NCBI RefSeq assembly: GCF_005144585.1
Contig: NZ_SSMQ01000074.1
Span: 1-64,000 of the forward strand
Origin: Polyangium fumosum
GTDB taxonomy: Bacteria > Myxococcota_A > Polyangia > Polyangiales > Polyangiaceae
DNA: 64,000 nucleotides
Reading direction: 5' to 3'
The position numbers and the translations under genes were made by a program. Each line of letters starts with the position of its first letter. The stretch's first letter is position 1. Positions 1-7,657 of the stretch are shown in pieces. The notes under the pieces were generated by a model. The model was given only the letters and a program-made list of their open reading frames with translations, was not told the origin of the DNA and made no database searches.

Positions 1-111
1 AAGTCTTCGGGAGGTCCCCCCGGCTCCGTCACCATCAGTCGCGGCCTGGAACGCCTAGCTCCCGCAGCAGAGATGCTGCGCGTCCTCAGGGAGAATGGGC
101 TCGTAAGATGA
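1..111 (+). CDS. possible C-terminal end of a gene entering from the left (36 codons)
   Basis: Frame 1 is open from the window edge to a TGA at 109-111. It reads as a basic tail (…GSVTISRGLERLAPAAEM…, ending LRENGLVR). The tone is like the C-terminus of a DDE-type transposase, but the piece is too short to identify. In its favour, it ends just before a nested inverted-repeat element (146-323). Against it, any frame in this GC-rich DNA can stay open for 100 bases by chance. Confidence 0.3.
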   Translation, partial: KSSGGPPGSVTISRGLERLAPAAEMLRVLRENGLVR

Positions 112-145
112 GACCAGTGCTCAGGGCACGGCCTGGACCGAGGGG

Positions 146-323
146 GAAGAACTGCGCGATGCGCAGTTCTTCCCACGAGCCGGTGGCAAGACCACGGACG
201 TGCATGTCGAGCCGGCGACGTGCACGCTGCTGGTTGAACCCGCAGCGCTACGGCCTTGGTTGGCAGGGTCGCCTGTGGTCTTGCCACTGGCTGTTCGAGG
301 AACTGCGCGGAGCGCAGTTCCTC
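146..323. repeat. nested inverted-repeat element
   Basis: Two hairpins frame the element. In 146-172, 12-base arms pair around GAT; in 297-323, near-identical 12-base arms pair around a GGA-type loop. Inside them a further 13-base inverted repeat pairs exactly: GTGGCAAGACCAC at 183-195 with its complement at 275-287. The whole 178-base block can therefore fold as one long stem, with a central part that itself contains a GTGCATGTCG / CGACGTGCAC hairpin (about 202-223). No transposase is present. The form is that of a MITE or REP-type element. Confidence 0.65.
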
Positions 324-398
324 GACCCCGGGTCCAGCGCCTCGCTGGTCCAGGTCCAGGGGCGGATAGCCCCGGTGGGGTCTGGGGCAAAGCCCCAG
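297..398 (+). repeat. dispersed intergenic repeat, copy A
   Basis: The order is hairpin (297-323), a 22-base core at 330-351 that can itself fold (CCAGC…GCTGG), then GGGGCGGATAGCCCC, then a GGGGTCTGGGGC…GCCCCAG hairpin. The same order, with an identical 22-base core, occurs in reverse orientation at 40366-40492 (copy B). The hairpin arms differ in sequence between the copies but both stay self-complementary, which suggests selection or a mechanism acting on structure. Confidence 0.75.
382..398 (-). terminator. stem-loop downstream of the M61-like gene
   Basis: CTGGGGC-AAA-GCCCCAG is a perfect 7-bp stem with a 3-base loop. It lies 15 bases beyond the stop of the minus-strand gene ending at 413 and is part of repeat copy A. 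There is no clear T-tract, so a terminator role is an inference from position. Confidence 0.4.
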
Positions 399-412
399 CT
401 CCCGCTCCTGCC

Positions 413-2161
413 TTAGCGTGCCTTCGGCGCGTCGCAGCTCGTGGGGGCCTTCGGGCCAAACGCGAACGAGAAGCCATCCACGTTTTCGCCCCGCGGGAGC
501 CACCGCACCTTCGTGAGCTTGCCGCTGCGGTCGACCTCGATCTCGACGGGACGATCGACCGTCCCGTCCCCGAGATCCGCTGCCGTGATGCGATCTCCCT
601 CTGCGAGTCCTGCCTTTGCCGCTGCTGATTTTGGCGACAGACCACGCACCTTCTTTTCGGTCGCGGATGCTGCATCGAAGCCGAGCTCGTACCGCGGCAC
701 CTTTTTCTTCACCTTCACGAAGCAGGGGCCGAACGCGCCGTCCGGCACCTCGGCGGCGCCTCCTTTGCCGATGACTGCTGCAAAACGGGCCTCCCCCTCG
801 GGCCCGAGCTCCTTGCCGAGCGCCTCGCGCAGCGCAGCTTCGGGCACGCGGCGCGGCAGAGCTGCTTGGGCCTCGCCTTCGCCTGCTTTCGGCGCGACTT
901 CGCGCGCCACGTCCGCGAGCGAGCGCTTCCCGCCGCTCTTTGCCCGAATGCGCGCGTCGAGCTCGGCTGCGAACCACATGCCGCGATCCTCCGCGCGCAC
1001 CTCCGCCGACGAAAAATACCGCGTCGCCCGCGCGTCCACCTCGGCGAGCACGTCGCGCGCTGGGACGAGTTCCGCCCGGCGCAACGCGTCGACCGCGAAA
1101 TACGAGACGAACCCCTCGTCGAACCAGCCGGCCACCGAATACCCGAGGCTTGCCCGCGCCATCGCCTTCGCCAGCACGCGTTTTTCTGGCCAACCAAACG
1201 TGAGCCCCTCGTCGCCGACCGCGATTGCGCTCCGCCCTGCGACCGAAGCGTCGAAGCGGCGCCCGGCGCTCCCGCTCGATCGTAGGAAAAGCTCGAAATG
1301 GCCGGGCGGCGTGTCGGCGAGGGGTCGCACCGAGGCCCAGGCCCGGCTTGCCCAGGCGCCTGCGTCGAGCACGTCGAACACGCCGCGCCCGAGTGAGGTC
1401 ACCGCGAACGAGGCGCCCTCGCCTTCGCGCGTCGCTGGCCTTTCGATCGTCACGCGATGCAGGGGCCCCGCGGCCCACGTCGCGCCTGCGAGCGCTGTCG
1501 GCGAGCCGCTGACTTCGACGTCGCCCGCGCCGAGCGATGACGCGCCGCTCACGCCGTCTCCGAGCCCCGCCATGTCCCAGCGCACGCGCATGACGTGCGG
1601 CTCGGTCGTCTCCGGCACGAGCAAGAATGCGCGCCCGACTCCGAGGAAACCACCCGCGGATGCGGAGAGCGGCGCGGCGCCGCCGGCCGCGAGCTTTCGT
1701 GTGTAGCTCACGGTCACGGGGCCACGCGCGCGACGCTCGGCGCGCCAGGCGGCGGGCGCGACGGCTCCGTCGTTGCTTTCGCCTTCGTCTCGCACGAGCC
1801 CGAGGGAGCCTTCGGCGTCACGCGCGGCGAGCTCGTCGATGTCCTCGACACGCGCGTCGTCGAGCCGGAACACGAGCGGCCGCGCCTCGCCGAAATCCAC
1901 GGGCGGTACGGAGAAGCGCATCGACACGTCGATCGCGACGACCTCGTTCCCTCCGTCGCGCGTCGGCGCGAGCCGCACTTCGAGTGTGCGCGGCGCGTTC
2001 TCGGCCTTCGGCGGCGTCGTGGCCGCCGGAGCTGTGCTCTTCGCGGGCGGCGGACAGGGGCTTTCTGCGATGAGCGGCTCGGACGCGCAAGCGGCGAGGC
2101 ACGAGGCCAGGGCGAGCGCGACGAGCATTTGTGCCGAGGAGGAGGGGCGGGGGAGACGCAC
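413..2161 (-). CDS. lipoprotein resembling M61 (glycyl aminopeptidase) family, active site apparently lost
   Basis: The protein is 582 residues with a lipoprotein signal (LASCLAAC, Cys about 24). An N-terminal beta-rich region (about 60-270) ends in features usual for M61 proteins (VSYTRK, FLLVPE). A helical domain follows with GWFDEGFVSYFA, close to the 'WLxEGFxxYxA' element downstream of the M61 zinc site. A C-terminal PDZ-like segment reads LSPKSAAAKAGLAEGDRI. The HExxH zinc motif expected just before GWFDEGF is absent, since that stretch reads AKAMARASLGYSVAGW. I therefore infer a non-catalytic M61 relative anchored in the envelope. The upstream minus-strand genes at 2208 and 2902 run the same way, but a 46-bp gap separates it from the nearer one. 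Confidence 0.6.
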   Translation of the reverse strand: MRLPRPSSSAQMLVALALASCLAACASEPLIAESPCPPPAKSTAPAATTPPKAENAPRTLEVRLAPTRDGGNEVVAIDVSMRFSVPPVDFGEARPLVFRLDDARVEDIDELAARDAEGSLGLVRDEGESNDGAVAPAAWRAERRARGPVTVSYTRKLAAGGAAPLSASAGGFLGVGRAFLLVPETTEPHVMRVRWDMAGLGDGVSGASSLGAGDVEVSGSPTALAGATWAAGPLHRVTIERPATREGEGASFAVTSLGRGVFDVLDAGAWASRAWASVRPLADTPPGHFELFLRSSGSAGRRFDASVAGRSAIAVGDEGLTFGWPEKRVLAKAMARASLGYSVAGWFDEGFVSYFAVDALRRAELVPARDVLAEVDARATRYFSSAEVRAEDRGMWFAAELDARIRAKSGGKRSLADVAREVAPKAGEGEAQAALPRRVPEAALREALGKELGPEGEARFAAVIGKGGAAEVPDGAFGPCFVKVKKKVPRYELGFDAASATEKKVRGLSPKSAAAKAGLAEGDRITAADLGDGTVDRPVEIEVDRSGKLTKVRWLPRGENVDGFSFAFGPKAPTSCDAPKAR

Positions 2162-2207
2162 GGTGCGCGCGAGGATACTGCCTCGGCGCGCGCGCTTGCA
2201 CGCGGAT

Positions 2208-2897
2208 TCAGAAGCCGAGCGGGTCGTTCGTCGAGAGGAAGTAGGTGTGCTTCGCGGTGGTCTTCGCCCCGTCGAAGGGGCGGAACGCGAGGCTCCGGTA
2301 GGCCTTGGCGACGCAGCGCTCGAAGTCCGCGCTCCACCAGGGTTTCAGGCCGACCGACATGGGGCTCAAGCTCACCCGACCGACCTTGCCCTCGGGCTCG
2401 ACCTCGAAGACGACCGAGAGAAACCCCTTCGCGTCGGGCTGTTTCTTTCGCTCCTCGACGTGACAGGCCCGCACCTCGGGGCGCATGCGGTCGTTCGACT
2501 GCGTGATCGCGCTCTCCTCGCTTTCGCCGTCCGTCGCCTTGCCCTCGACGCTCGGGGTCGGGGGGTGGGCGGCGGGGTCGTCCGCGAGGGCCAGCGCGGG
2601 GGGCGGGGGAGGGCACTCGGGGCAGTTGACGTACGAGGGCGACCGTCCGAACGCGCCGAGGAAGATCAGGCCGCCGAGGCCCGCGACGGCGACGTGGGTG
2701 AACACGAGGAGCGTGATCCAGACGCCGCGGGATTGCGGGGGCTTGCCGGCGGCGGTTTGTCGCAGCCGCGTGTTCTCGGTGATTTGCTCGGCGAGCTCCG
2801 CCTCCCGCACCCGGAGCGACGCCGCGCGCTCGGCGAGCTTCGCTTCGAGCGTCTCGATGCGCATCTGCGCGGCGTCGAGGTTGTCCCGGTACTCCAT
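2208..2897 (-). CDS. TonB/AgmX-type membrane protein with coiled-coil N-terminus
   Basis: The protein is 229 residues. Residues 1-50 are a charged coiled coil (MEYRDNLDAAQMRIETLEAKL). One membrane span lies at about 60-83 (WITLLVFTHVAVAGLGGLIFLG), followed by a Pro-rich linker with CPEC. The C-terminal 100 residues have the pattern of the TonB-C-like domain common in Myxococcota: a Cys in 'RACH', then GFLSVVFEVEPEGKVGRVS, then a second Cys (FERCVAKAYRSLAFRPF) before the final aromatic segment. The two Cys may form a disulfide. The start lies 4 bases after the stop of the murein endopeptidase gene, so the two are probably one transcript. The role is unknown; envelope-spanning is inferred. Confidence 0.65.
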   Translation of the reverse strand: MEYRDNLDAAQMRIETLEAKLAERAASLRVREAELAEQITENTRLRQTAAGKPPQSRGVWITLLVFTHVAVAGLGGLIFLGAFGRSPSYVNCPECPPPPPALALADDPAAHPPTPSVEGKATDGESEESAITQSNDRMRPEVRACHVEERKKQPDAKGFLSVVFEVEPEGKVGRVSLSPMSVGLKPWWSADFERCVAKAYRSLAFRPFDGAKTTAKHTYFLSTNDPLGF

Positions 2898-2901
2898 GGC
2901 G

Positions 2902-4140
2902 TTAACGCCCGTGCGCTGATGGCCCGCGCGTCGCGCCCGCGGCAGCGCGCGGCGGCGGGGCCACGCGCCGCTTCGGGACGGGCGGCGCCTTCGGAGGCGC
3001 CTGCGGCTTGGGCACCGGAATCCGGTACGTCCGGCCCATCTTGATGTCGATGGTCTTGAGCCCGTTCGCGCCCTGGATCGCCTCGACGGTCGTCCCGTAC
3101 CGGCGGGCCAGGATCTGCAGCGTGTCGCCGCTCCGGGCCTTGTGCATCACGACGGCGTCGGCCACGTGCGGCGGCGCGACCTTTTCCCGCTTGAGGAACG
3201 CCCCCGCGCGGCGCCCGAGCTCCTGCGCGACGGGGCTCACGTAGCGCACGTGCAGGTGGTTGCCGTGCCCGCGCGCGTGCCGCACGACGGGCCGGGGGTG
3301 TTTTCCGCGGACCTGGAAGACCTGATCCAGCCAGGCCTCGTCCTCGCCCTTGCGGAGGGCGTGCGCCACGAGCAGGCGCTGCACGGCCGTGTCGATGAGC
3401 ACGAGCTCCACGTCGGACTCGCTCACGATCGTCTTCACGAAGGCAAACGTGCGTTCGAGGTCGAGGTTCGACTCGGTCGCCCGGACGAACGTGGTCTTCG
3501 GCGGGTTGTGGTAGTAGCCGAGGTCCACGTCGCGGCCCGACTGGTGGCTCCTGTGGGGCGAGAGGTGGCCGCCCTTCTTGCTGCTGATGTGCCCGATGGC
3601 GAGGGGCGGGGCGCCCGGGTGCTCGGCCGCGACCTTCTCGATGCTGCGCGCGATCGCGTCCACGGTCTCCTGCGTGCCCCAGGCGCACGAGGGATCCTGC
3701 ACGATCCACTTCTCGCTCTTCGGCATCTGCACGCCGTTCACGAGCGCGCCCGCGTTCGTCGCGCCGAGCGAGAGCGGACCCACGGAGGCGGGATCGCTGC
3801 GGTAACGCGCTTCGAGCTGGGTCACGCTGAGCGCCAGCAAGGGCGACGGCGGCTTGGGCGGCGGCGGGGCCGCGACGGGGGCTTCGGCGTCGGAGCCTTC
3901 CGCTTCGGCGGCTTCGGCTTCGTCGTCGTCGGGCCCTTCCTCGTCGTCGTCGTCGGGGTCCGCGGCGGGCTCGTTCGTCGCGACGGGCGTGGCGATCGGC
4001 GCGGGCTTGCGTGCCGTGGCTTGCACGGGCTGCACCAGCATCGGCGCGCGCCCGCTCGTCTTCGGCCCTGCTTCCGCGGGCGCGGTGGCCGCGCAGCCGG
4101 GGAAGACGAGGAAAACGAGCCCGAAGAACCACCGCCGCAT
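2902..4140 (-). CDS. MepA-like (M74) murein endopeptidase lipoprotein with C-terminal LysM
   Basis: The protein is 412 residues with an N-terminal lipoprotein signal (LVFLVFPGC). An acidic, Pro-rich linker occupies about 25-110. The M74 catalytic domain follows and shows the family zinc ligands: HLSPHRSHQSGRDVDLGYY (H-x6-D) and later RHARGHGNHLHVRY. A LysM module (SGDTLQILARRYGTTVEAI, NGLKTIDIKMG) sits near the C-terminus and ends in a Pro/Lys/Arg tail. Family members cut D-Ala-mDAP cross-links in peptidoglycan; the LysM would hold it to the wall. The coding order with the TonB-type gene downstream (4-bp gap) suggests a shared envelope role. Confidence 0.85.
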   Translation of the reverse strand: MRRWFFGLVFLVFPGCAATAPAEAGPKTSGRAPMLVQPVQATARKPAPIATPVATNEPAADPDDDDEEGPDDDEAEAAEAEGSDAEAPVAAPPPPKPPSPLLALSVTQLEARYRSDPASVGPLSLGATNAGALVNGVQMPKSEKWIVQDPSCAWGTQETVDAIARSIEKVAAEHPGAPPLAIGHISSKKGGHLSPHRSHQSGRDVDLGYYHNPPKTTFVRATESNLDLERTFAFVKTIVSESDVELVLIDTAVQRLLVAHALRKGEDEAWLDQVFQVRGKHPRPVVRHARGHGNHLHVRYVSPVAQELGRRAGAFLKREKVAPPHVADAVVMHKARSGDTLQILARRYGTTVEAIQGANGLKTIDIKMGRTYRIPVPKPQAPPKAPPVPKRRVAPPPRAAAGATRGPSAHGR

Positions 4141-4301
4141 CGAGACGACTCTACCCGAGGCTGGCTGGACCTGGCCACTCTCTTGGGTCGCGTAGGTCTT
4201 TGCGCTTCTTCACACCGAGCGGGGCGCGCCCTTCACACGCGCGAGGGATGTTCCTCTGCGTGAACGACGCGGCGCGCGAAAAGCCGCGGAAGAGAGGGAA
4301 C

Positions 4302-4913
4302 ATGCTCGGATTTCTGATCGGAACCGCTTGCCTCATCGGCCTCGTCAAGGTGCTGCGCCACGGCGGGTGCCACCGCGGCTACGGCTACCGCAGCTTCGGG
4401 TACGGCGGCGCTTGTGGCTCGTACGGCGGCGGCGGGTGGGGCGGGCGCGGCTACGGCCCTGGAGGCTGGGAGGGCGGCGGGTACGACCGCGAGCACGGCG
4501 GGCCCTTCCGGACGCACGGGCGGGCGGGCTTCCGGCCCGGCGGGTACGGCATGACGCACTTCGTCCTGCGGCGGCTGTTCGAGGCGCTCGACACGACGCC
4601 GGGCCAGGAGAAGGCCATCGCGGCGGCGTTCGAGGAGATGCGCGAGGTGATGACCAAGCACCGCGGCGAGCTGCGCAAGAGCCGCGAGGACCTGGCGAAG
4701 GCGATGCGCAGCCCGAGCTTCGACGAGACCGTGATGGGCGAGCTCTTCGCGCGGCACGACGCGGCGCTCGAGGCGATGCGCAAGGCGACGGTGGGCTCGA
4801 TGGCGAGGGTGCACGAGGTGCTCGACGAGCGGCAGCGGGCGCGCCTCGCGGACTTGATCGAGCAATCCCCGGGGTTCTGGGGCGGTTTCGGCGGGCGAGG
4901 CGTGGAGATTTGA
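4302..4913 (+). CDS. Spy/CpxP-like Gly/Tyr-rich periplasmic protein
   Basis: I chose ATG 4302, preceded by GAAGAGAGGGAAC, giving 203 residues. The N-terminus is a short hydrophobic segment (MLGFLIGTACLIGLVKVL). Next comes a Gly/Tyr/Arg-rich, low-complexity region (about 20-80, with Gly-Gly-Trp and Tyr-Gly-Gly runs). A helical domain follows (LDTTPGQEKAIAAAFEEM … LAKAMRSPSFDETVMGELF … RQRARLADLIEQ), matching the LTxxQ/Spy pattern of small alpha-helical chaperones or metal-resistance proteins. Upstream reading in the same frame is not convincing coding. The small gene at 4947 follows after 33 bp, so co-transcription is likely. Confidence 0.7.
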   Translation: MLGFLIGTACLIGLVKVLRHGGCHRGYGYRSFGYGGACGSYGGGGWGGRGYGPGGWEGGGYDREHGGPFRTHGRAGFRPGGYGMTHFVLRRLFEALDTTPGQEKAIAAAFEEMREVMTKHRGELRKSREDLAKAMRSPSFDETVMGELFARHDAALEAMRKATVGSMARVHEVLDERQRARLADLIEQSPGFWGGFGGRGVEI

Positions 4914-4946
4914 GGCGCGGTGCGCGTTGAATCGAGAGGTGAGACC

Positions 4947-5141
4947 ATGAAGCGGAGACTTGCGATCGTGCTTTTGACCCTGGGGACCATCGGCGGGTAT
5001 GCCGCCGGCTTCGCGAGCCTGCGTTGTCATAGCTGGCAGCGAAGGCAGCACTTCGAGAACCACGTCGCGAAGGTGTGCGTGGACGCCGCGCGGAGGGCCG
5101 AGCCGCCCGCGCCGCCGCCCCCGCCCGCGCCGCCGCGTTAA
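4947..5141 (+). CDS. small single-span protein with Pro tail
   Basis: ATG 4947 follows a GAGAGGTGAGACC Shine-Dalgarno region, giving 64 residues. One hydrophobic N-terminal segment (RRLAIVLLTLGTIGGYAAGFA) is followed by a charged segment with two Cys (RCHSW, KVCVD) and a Pro/Ala tail. No family is recognised. Its TAA shares three bases with the TAA of the convergent gene ending at 5138 (TTAA at 5138-5141). The position behind the Spy-like gene suggests it is a partner in the same membrane stress unit, which is inference only. Confidence 0.6.
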   Translation: MKRRLAIVLLTLGTIGGYAAGFASLRCHSWQRRQHFENHVAKVCVDAARRAEPPAPPPPPAPPR

Positions 5142-6256
5142 CGTGATTCCGGCTGGGTCTCGGTCGGGGCAGGCCGCGCCTGCTCCGGCCCGGGCCAGAG
5201 CTCGGGCGGGTAACTCAGCTCCACGAGCAGCTTCTCGAAATCCGCGATGGGCATCGTGCAGCGGCCGTAGCGGTCGACGATGTGCGTCCGGATCCCCTCG
5301 AACCAGGTTTGTTGGGGGTCCATCGGATCGTCGTACAACACGGTTCCGTTCGGACGATCGAGCTTCAGCACCCGGATCTTGTGCGCCGCGTGATCGGCGC
5401 TGCCCGCGGCCCTCCGCACGGGGCTGCGCACCTTCGGCAGCTCCAGCGTGGCGAAGACCGCCTCGCCCGCGGCGGTCACACGCTCGATGATCGAGAGCGC
5501 GTCGCGGTGCAGATCGGCGACGCCGCTCGTGTCCAGGCCGAGCCGCTTGAACAGCGCCGCGAATTGCGCGTGTCCATCGGAGAGCGTCTCCCAGCGGTGC
5601 CCCGTGATCCCGACGAGCAGCCGATCGAAGGCGCCGAGGCTCAGCCCCGTCCCGGTGTTCTTCACGCCCTCGAACTGCCCATCCTCCGTGTTGTGGTAGT
5701 CGAGCTCGGGGTAGGCAAACTCCATGCAGGCGACCTGGAACAACCGGCTCACCGGGCTCCTGCGGAATTCGTGTTCGTCCGGTTCGAGGACGTCCTCGTC
5801 GCGCACGAGCTCCCCGCCGCTCCGGACCGCCACCTGGCCCGTGGGGCTCACGAGCCCCGCGATGATTCGCGCGTACTCCGCCGGATCTCGCTCGGCCACG
5901 TAGATCTCCACGCACGTCGCGGCGCACGTGCCCTTGAGGCCCTGCGTGATGCGGCCCGGATGAACGATGTTGCGGATGAGCTCGCCGAGCAGGATGGTTC
6001 GTCCCGGCGCGTCCTCGAACGACGCCACCATCGGCGCGTCGGCCACGGCCCAAAGGCTCTCGTGCAGCGGTTTTCCGAGCGCGTCCTTGCGCGTGAGCAG
6101 GCCGCGGCTCCCGAGCTCGCGGAGCGCTTCGACGCTCCGTTTGCGCCAGATGCCCACGATTTCCCGGTCCCTGAGGGGATAGGTGGGATGGACCGGGAGA
6201 TCGAGCTGCTCCTCGAGCCGATCGACGATCTCTTGAAGGTCCTCGTGATCCGTCAT
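5138..6256 (-). CDS. unrecognised protein with cysteine-peptidase-like GTCAATC motif
   Basis: I chose ATG 6256 because GGAG lies 7 bases upstream (ccGGAGaaaaacc); the frame stays open another 45 codons but without a good start. This gives 372 residues, acidic, with no signal peptide or membrane span. A central motif QGLKGTCAATCVEIYVAE resembles the QGxxGTCxA nucleophile region of papain-like folds. Farther on, HAAHKIRVLKLDRP and VLYDDPMDPQQTWFEG could supply His and Asp/Asn. I cannot name a family. Catalysis is inferred from the Cys-His order only. It is convergent with 4947 and divergent from 6422. Confidence 0.55.
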   Translation of the reverse strand: MTDHEDLQEIVDRLEEQLDLPVHPTYPLRDREIVGIWRKRSVEALRELGSRGLLTRKDALGKPLHESLWAVADAPMVASFEDAPGRTILLGELIRNIVHPGRITQGLKGTCAATCVEIYVAERDPAEYARIIAGLVSPTGQVAVRSGGELVRDEDVLEPDEHEFRRSPVSRLFQVACMEFAYPELDYHNTEDGQFEGVKNTGTGLSLGAFDRLLVGITGHRWETLSDGHAQFAALFKRLGLDTSGVADLHRDALSIIERVTAAGEAVFATLELPKVRSPVRRAAGSADHAAHKIRVLKLDRPNGTVLYDDPMDPQQTWFEGIRTHIVDRYGRCTMPIADFEKLLVELSYPPELWPGPEQARPAPTETQPESR

Positions 6257-6421
6257 GGTTTTTCTCCGGAATTCCCCGCCCCGGGTCATTCGCCCCCGAC
6301 GTTGGGCCCGATCCTGACGTGTTTCCCAGCGCCGAGCAAGGATTCGCGGCTTGCCCCGGGCCTCGATCCTGCTAGGGCGCGCCGCCGCCACGTGGAGCCG
6401 ATTTCGAGTAGCATCCGCGCC

Positions 6422-7657
6422 GTGCCCCGTGCCCGCGCATCACTTTGCGTCTCCGCCACGAGCGTCGTGTTCCTGGCGCTCGCGCCGGCCCTCGTGGAGG
6501 CCCATACGATTCCGGGCGGGCTCACGTTGCACCAGATGGCGAGCGCGGCCGACGTCATCGCGGCCGCGCGCATCGAGCATGTCGGCGCCGAGCCCCACGG
6601 CGCCGGCCCCTTGCCGCCCGTCGAGGTCCGGATCCTCGAATGGTTGCGAGAGGGCGACACGAAGGTGGAAAATATTCGTTTCGTGCCGCACCGCCATGCC
6701 GATGAGAGGTATGTCGTCGGCGAGGAGATCCTCCTCTTCCTCGAACGCAGGCGACCCGATGCAAAGGACGCCGCGGCCGTGCCTTATCAATCCGTCGAGG
6801 CCATCGCCGATCGGATCGTGCTCGTGCCCGCGACCCGCGCGACGTGGATCGACGCCACGCGCGCGTATGCCGCGCTCGGCAAGGGCGCGCGGGCGAGCGA
6901 CGATCCCGCTGCGCTCGGGCGCGTCACCGTCTCCATGCTCGGCTCCGCGGAGCCTCGGATCGTGACCTTCGCGCTCCGGGATCTCACGCTCGCCGGCGCG
7001 GCGCCCTTGATCGGCGAGGCCGACGTCCCTGCGCTCACCGCGCTCCTCGACGACGGCGCGCGGCCCGCCACCTTGCGTGTCGGCCTGCTCATGGAGCTCG
7101 AACGCCGCAAGCTCGTGCCCGTGGGGCCGAGCTGGATTCCGCTCCTCCGCGCGGCGCCTCCGAACGATCGTGTGCAGGTCATCCGCGCGGCCGCGGCGCG
7201 CGCCTTCGTCCCGGCCGTGACGGCGGAGCTCGCCTCCATTCTGGAGAAAGGCGAGCGCGACGCGGCCATCGCGGCGGCGCGGGCGCTTGGCGCCGAGGGG
7301 AATGAGGCCGCTGTCGAGCCGCTCGGGCGCGCCGTGGATCGGGAGCCGGAGGAGCTGCGCTTCGCCGCGCTCGGCAGCCTGCGCCGCGTAGGCTCGCCGG
7401 CCGCGCGGGAGATCCTCGCCCGCGTGGCGAAATCGCACGCCGATCCCGAGACCCGGCGCGTGGCCACGACCGAGCAGAACCTCCTCGACGCCCGCGCCGC
7501 TGCGCCTCCGCCCGCGCCCGCGCCCGCCGGGACGAGCGCGCCTTCGCCGTCGTCGGGCACGGGGCTCGGCTGGAAGGGCATCACAGCGGGGATCGTCGCC
7601 GTGATGCTCGCATGCCTTGTGGTTTTTCTTCGCAAAGGGAAAGGAAAGTCGGAATGA
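6422..7657 (+). CDS. exported HEAT-repeat protein with C-terminal membrane anchor
   Basis: GTG 6422 gives a normal signal peptide (SATSVVFLALAPALVEA, cut before HT) and 411 residues. The N-terminal domain (about 28-150) is unassigned. Helical HEAT-like repeats follow at about 150-360 (ELASILEKGERDAAIAAARALG, EELRFAALGSLRRVGSPAAREIL). A Pro/Ala linker leads to a final membrane helix (ITAGIVAVMLACLVVFL) with a basic tail. Such proteins are scaffolds, and the partner is unknown. Its TGA overlaps the ATG of the next gene (ATGA at 7654-7657), so the two are translationally coupled. Confidence 0.65.
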   Translation: MPRARASLCVSATSVVFLALAPALVEAHTIPGGLTLHQMASAADVIAAARIEHVGAEPHGAGPLPPVEVRILEWLREGDTKVENIRFVPHRHADERYVVGEEILLFLERRRPDAKDAAAVPYQSVEAIADRIVLVPATRATWIDATRAYAALGKGARASDDPAALGRVTVSMLGSAEPRIVTFALRDLTLAGAAPLIGEADVPALTALLDDGARPATLRVGLLMELERRKLVPVGPSWIPLLRAAPPNDRVQVIRAAAARAFVPAVTAELASILEKGERDAAIAAARALGAEGNEAAVEPLGRAVDREPEELRFAALGSLRRVGSPAAREILARVAKSHADPETRRVATTEQNLLDARAAAPPPAPAPAGTSAPSPSSGTGLGWKGITAGIVAVMLACLVVFLRKGKGKSE

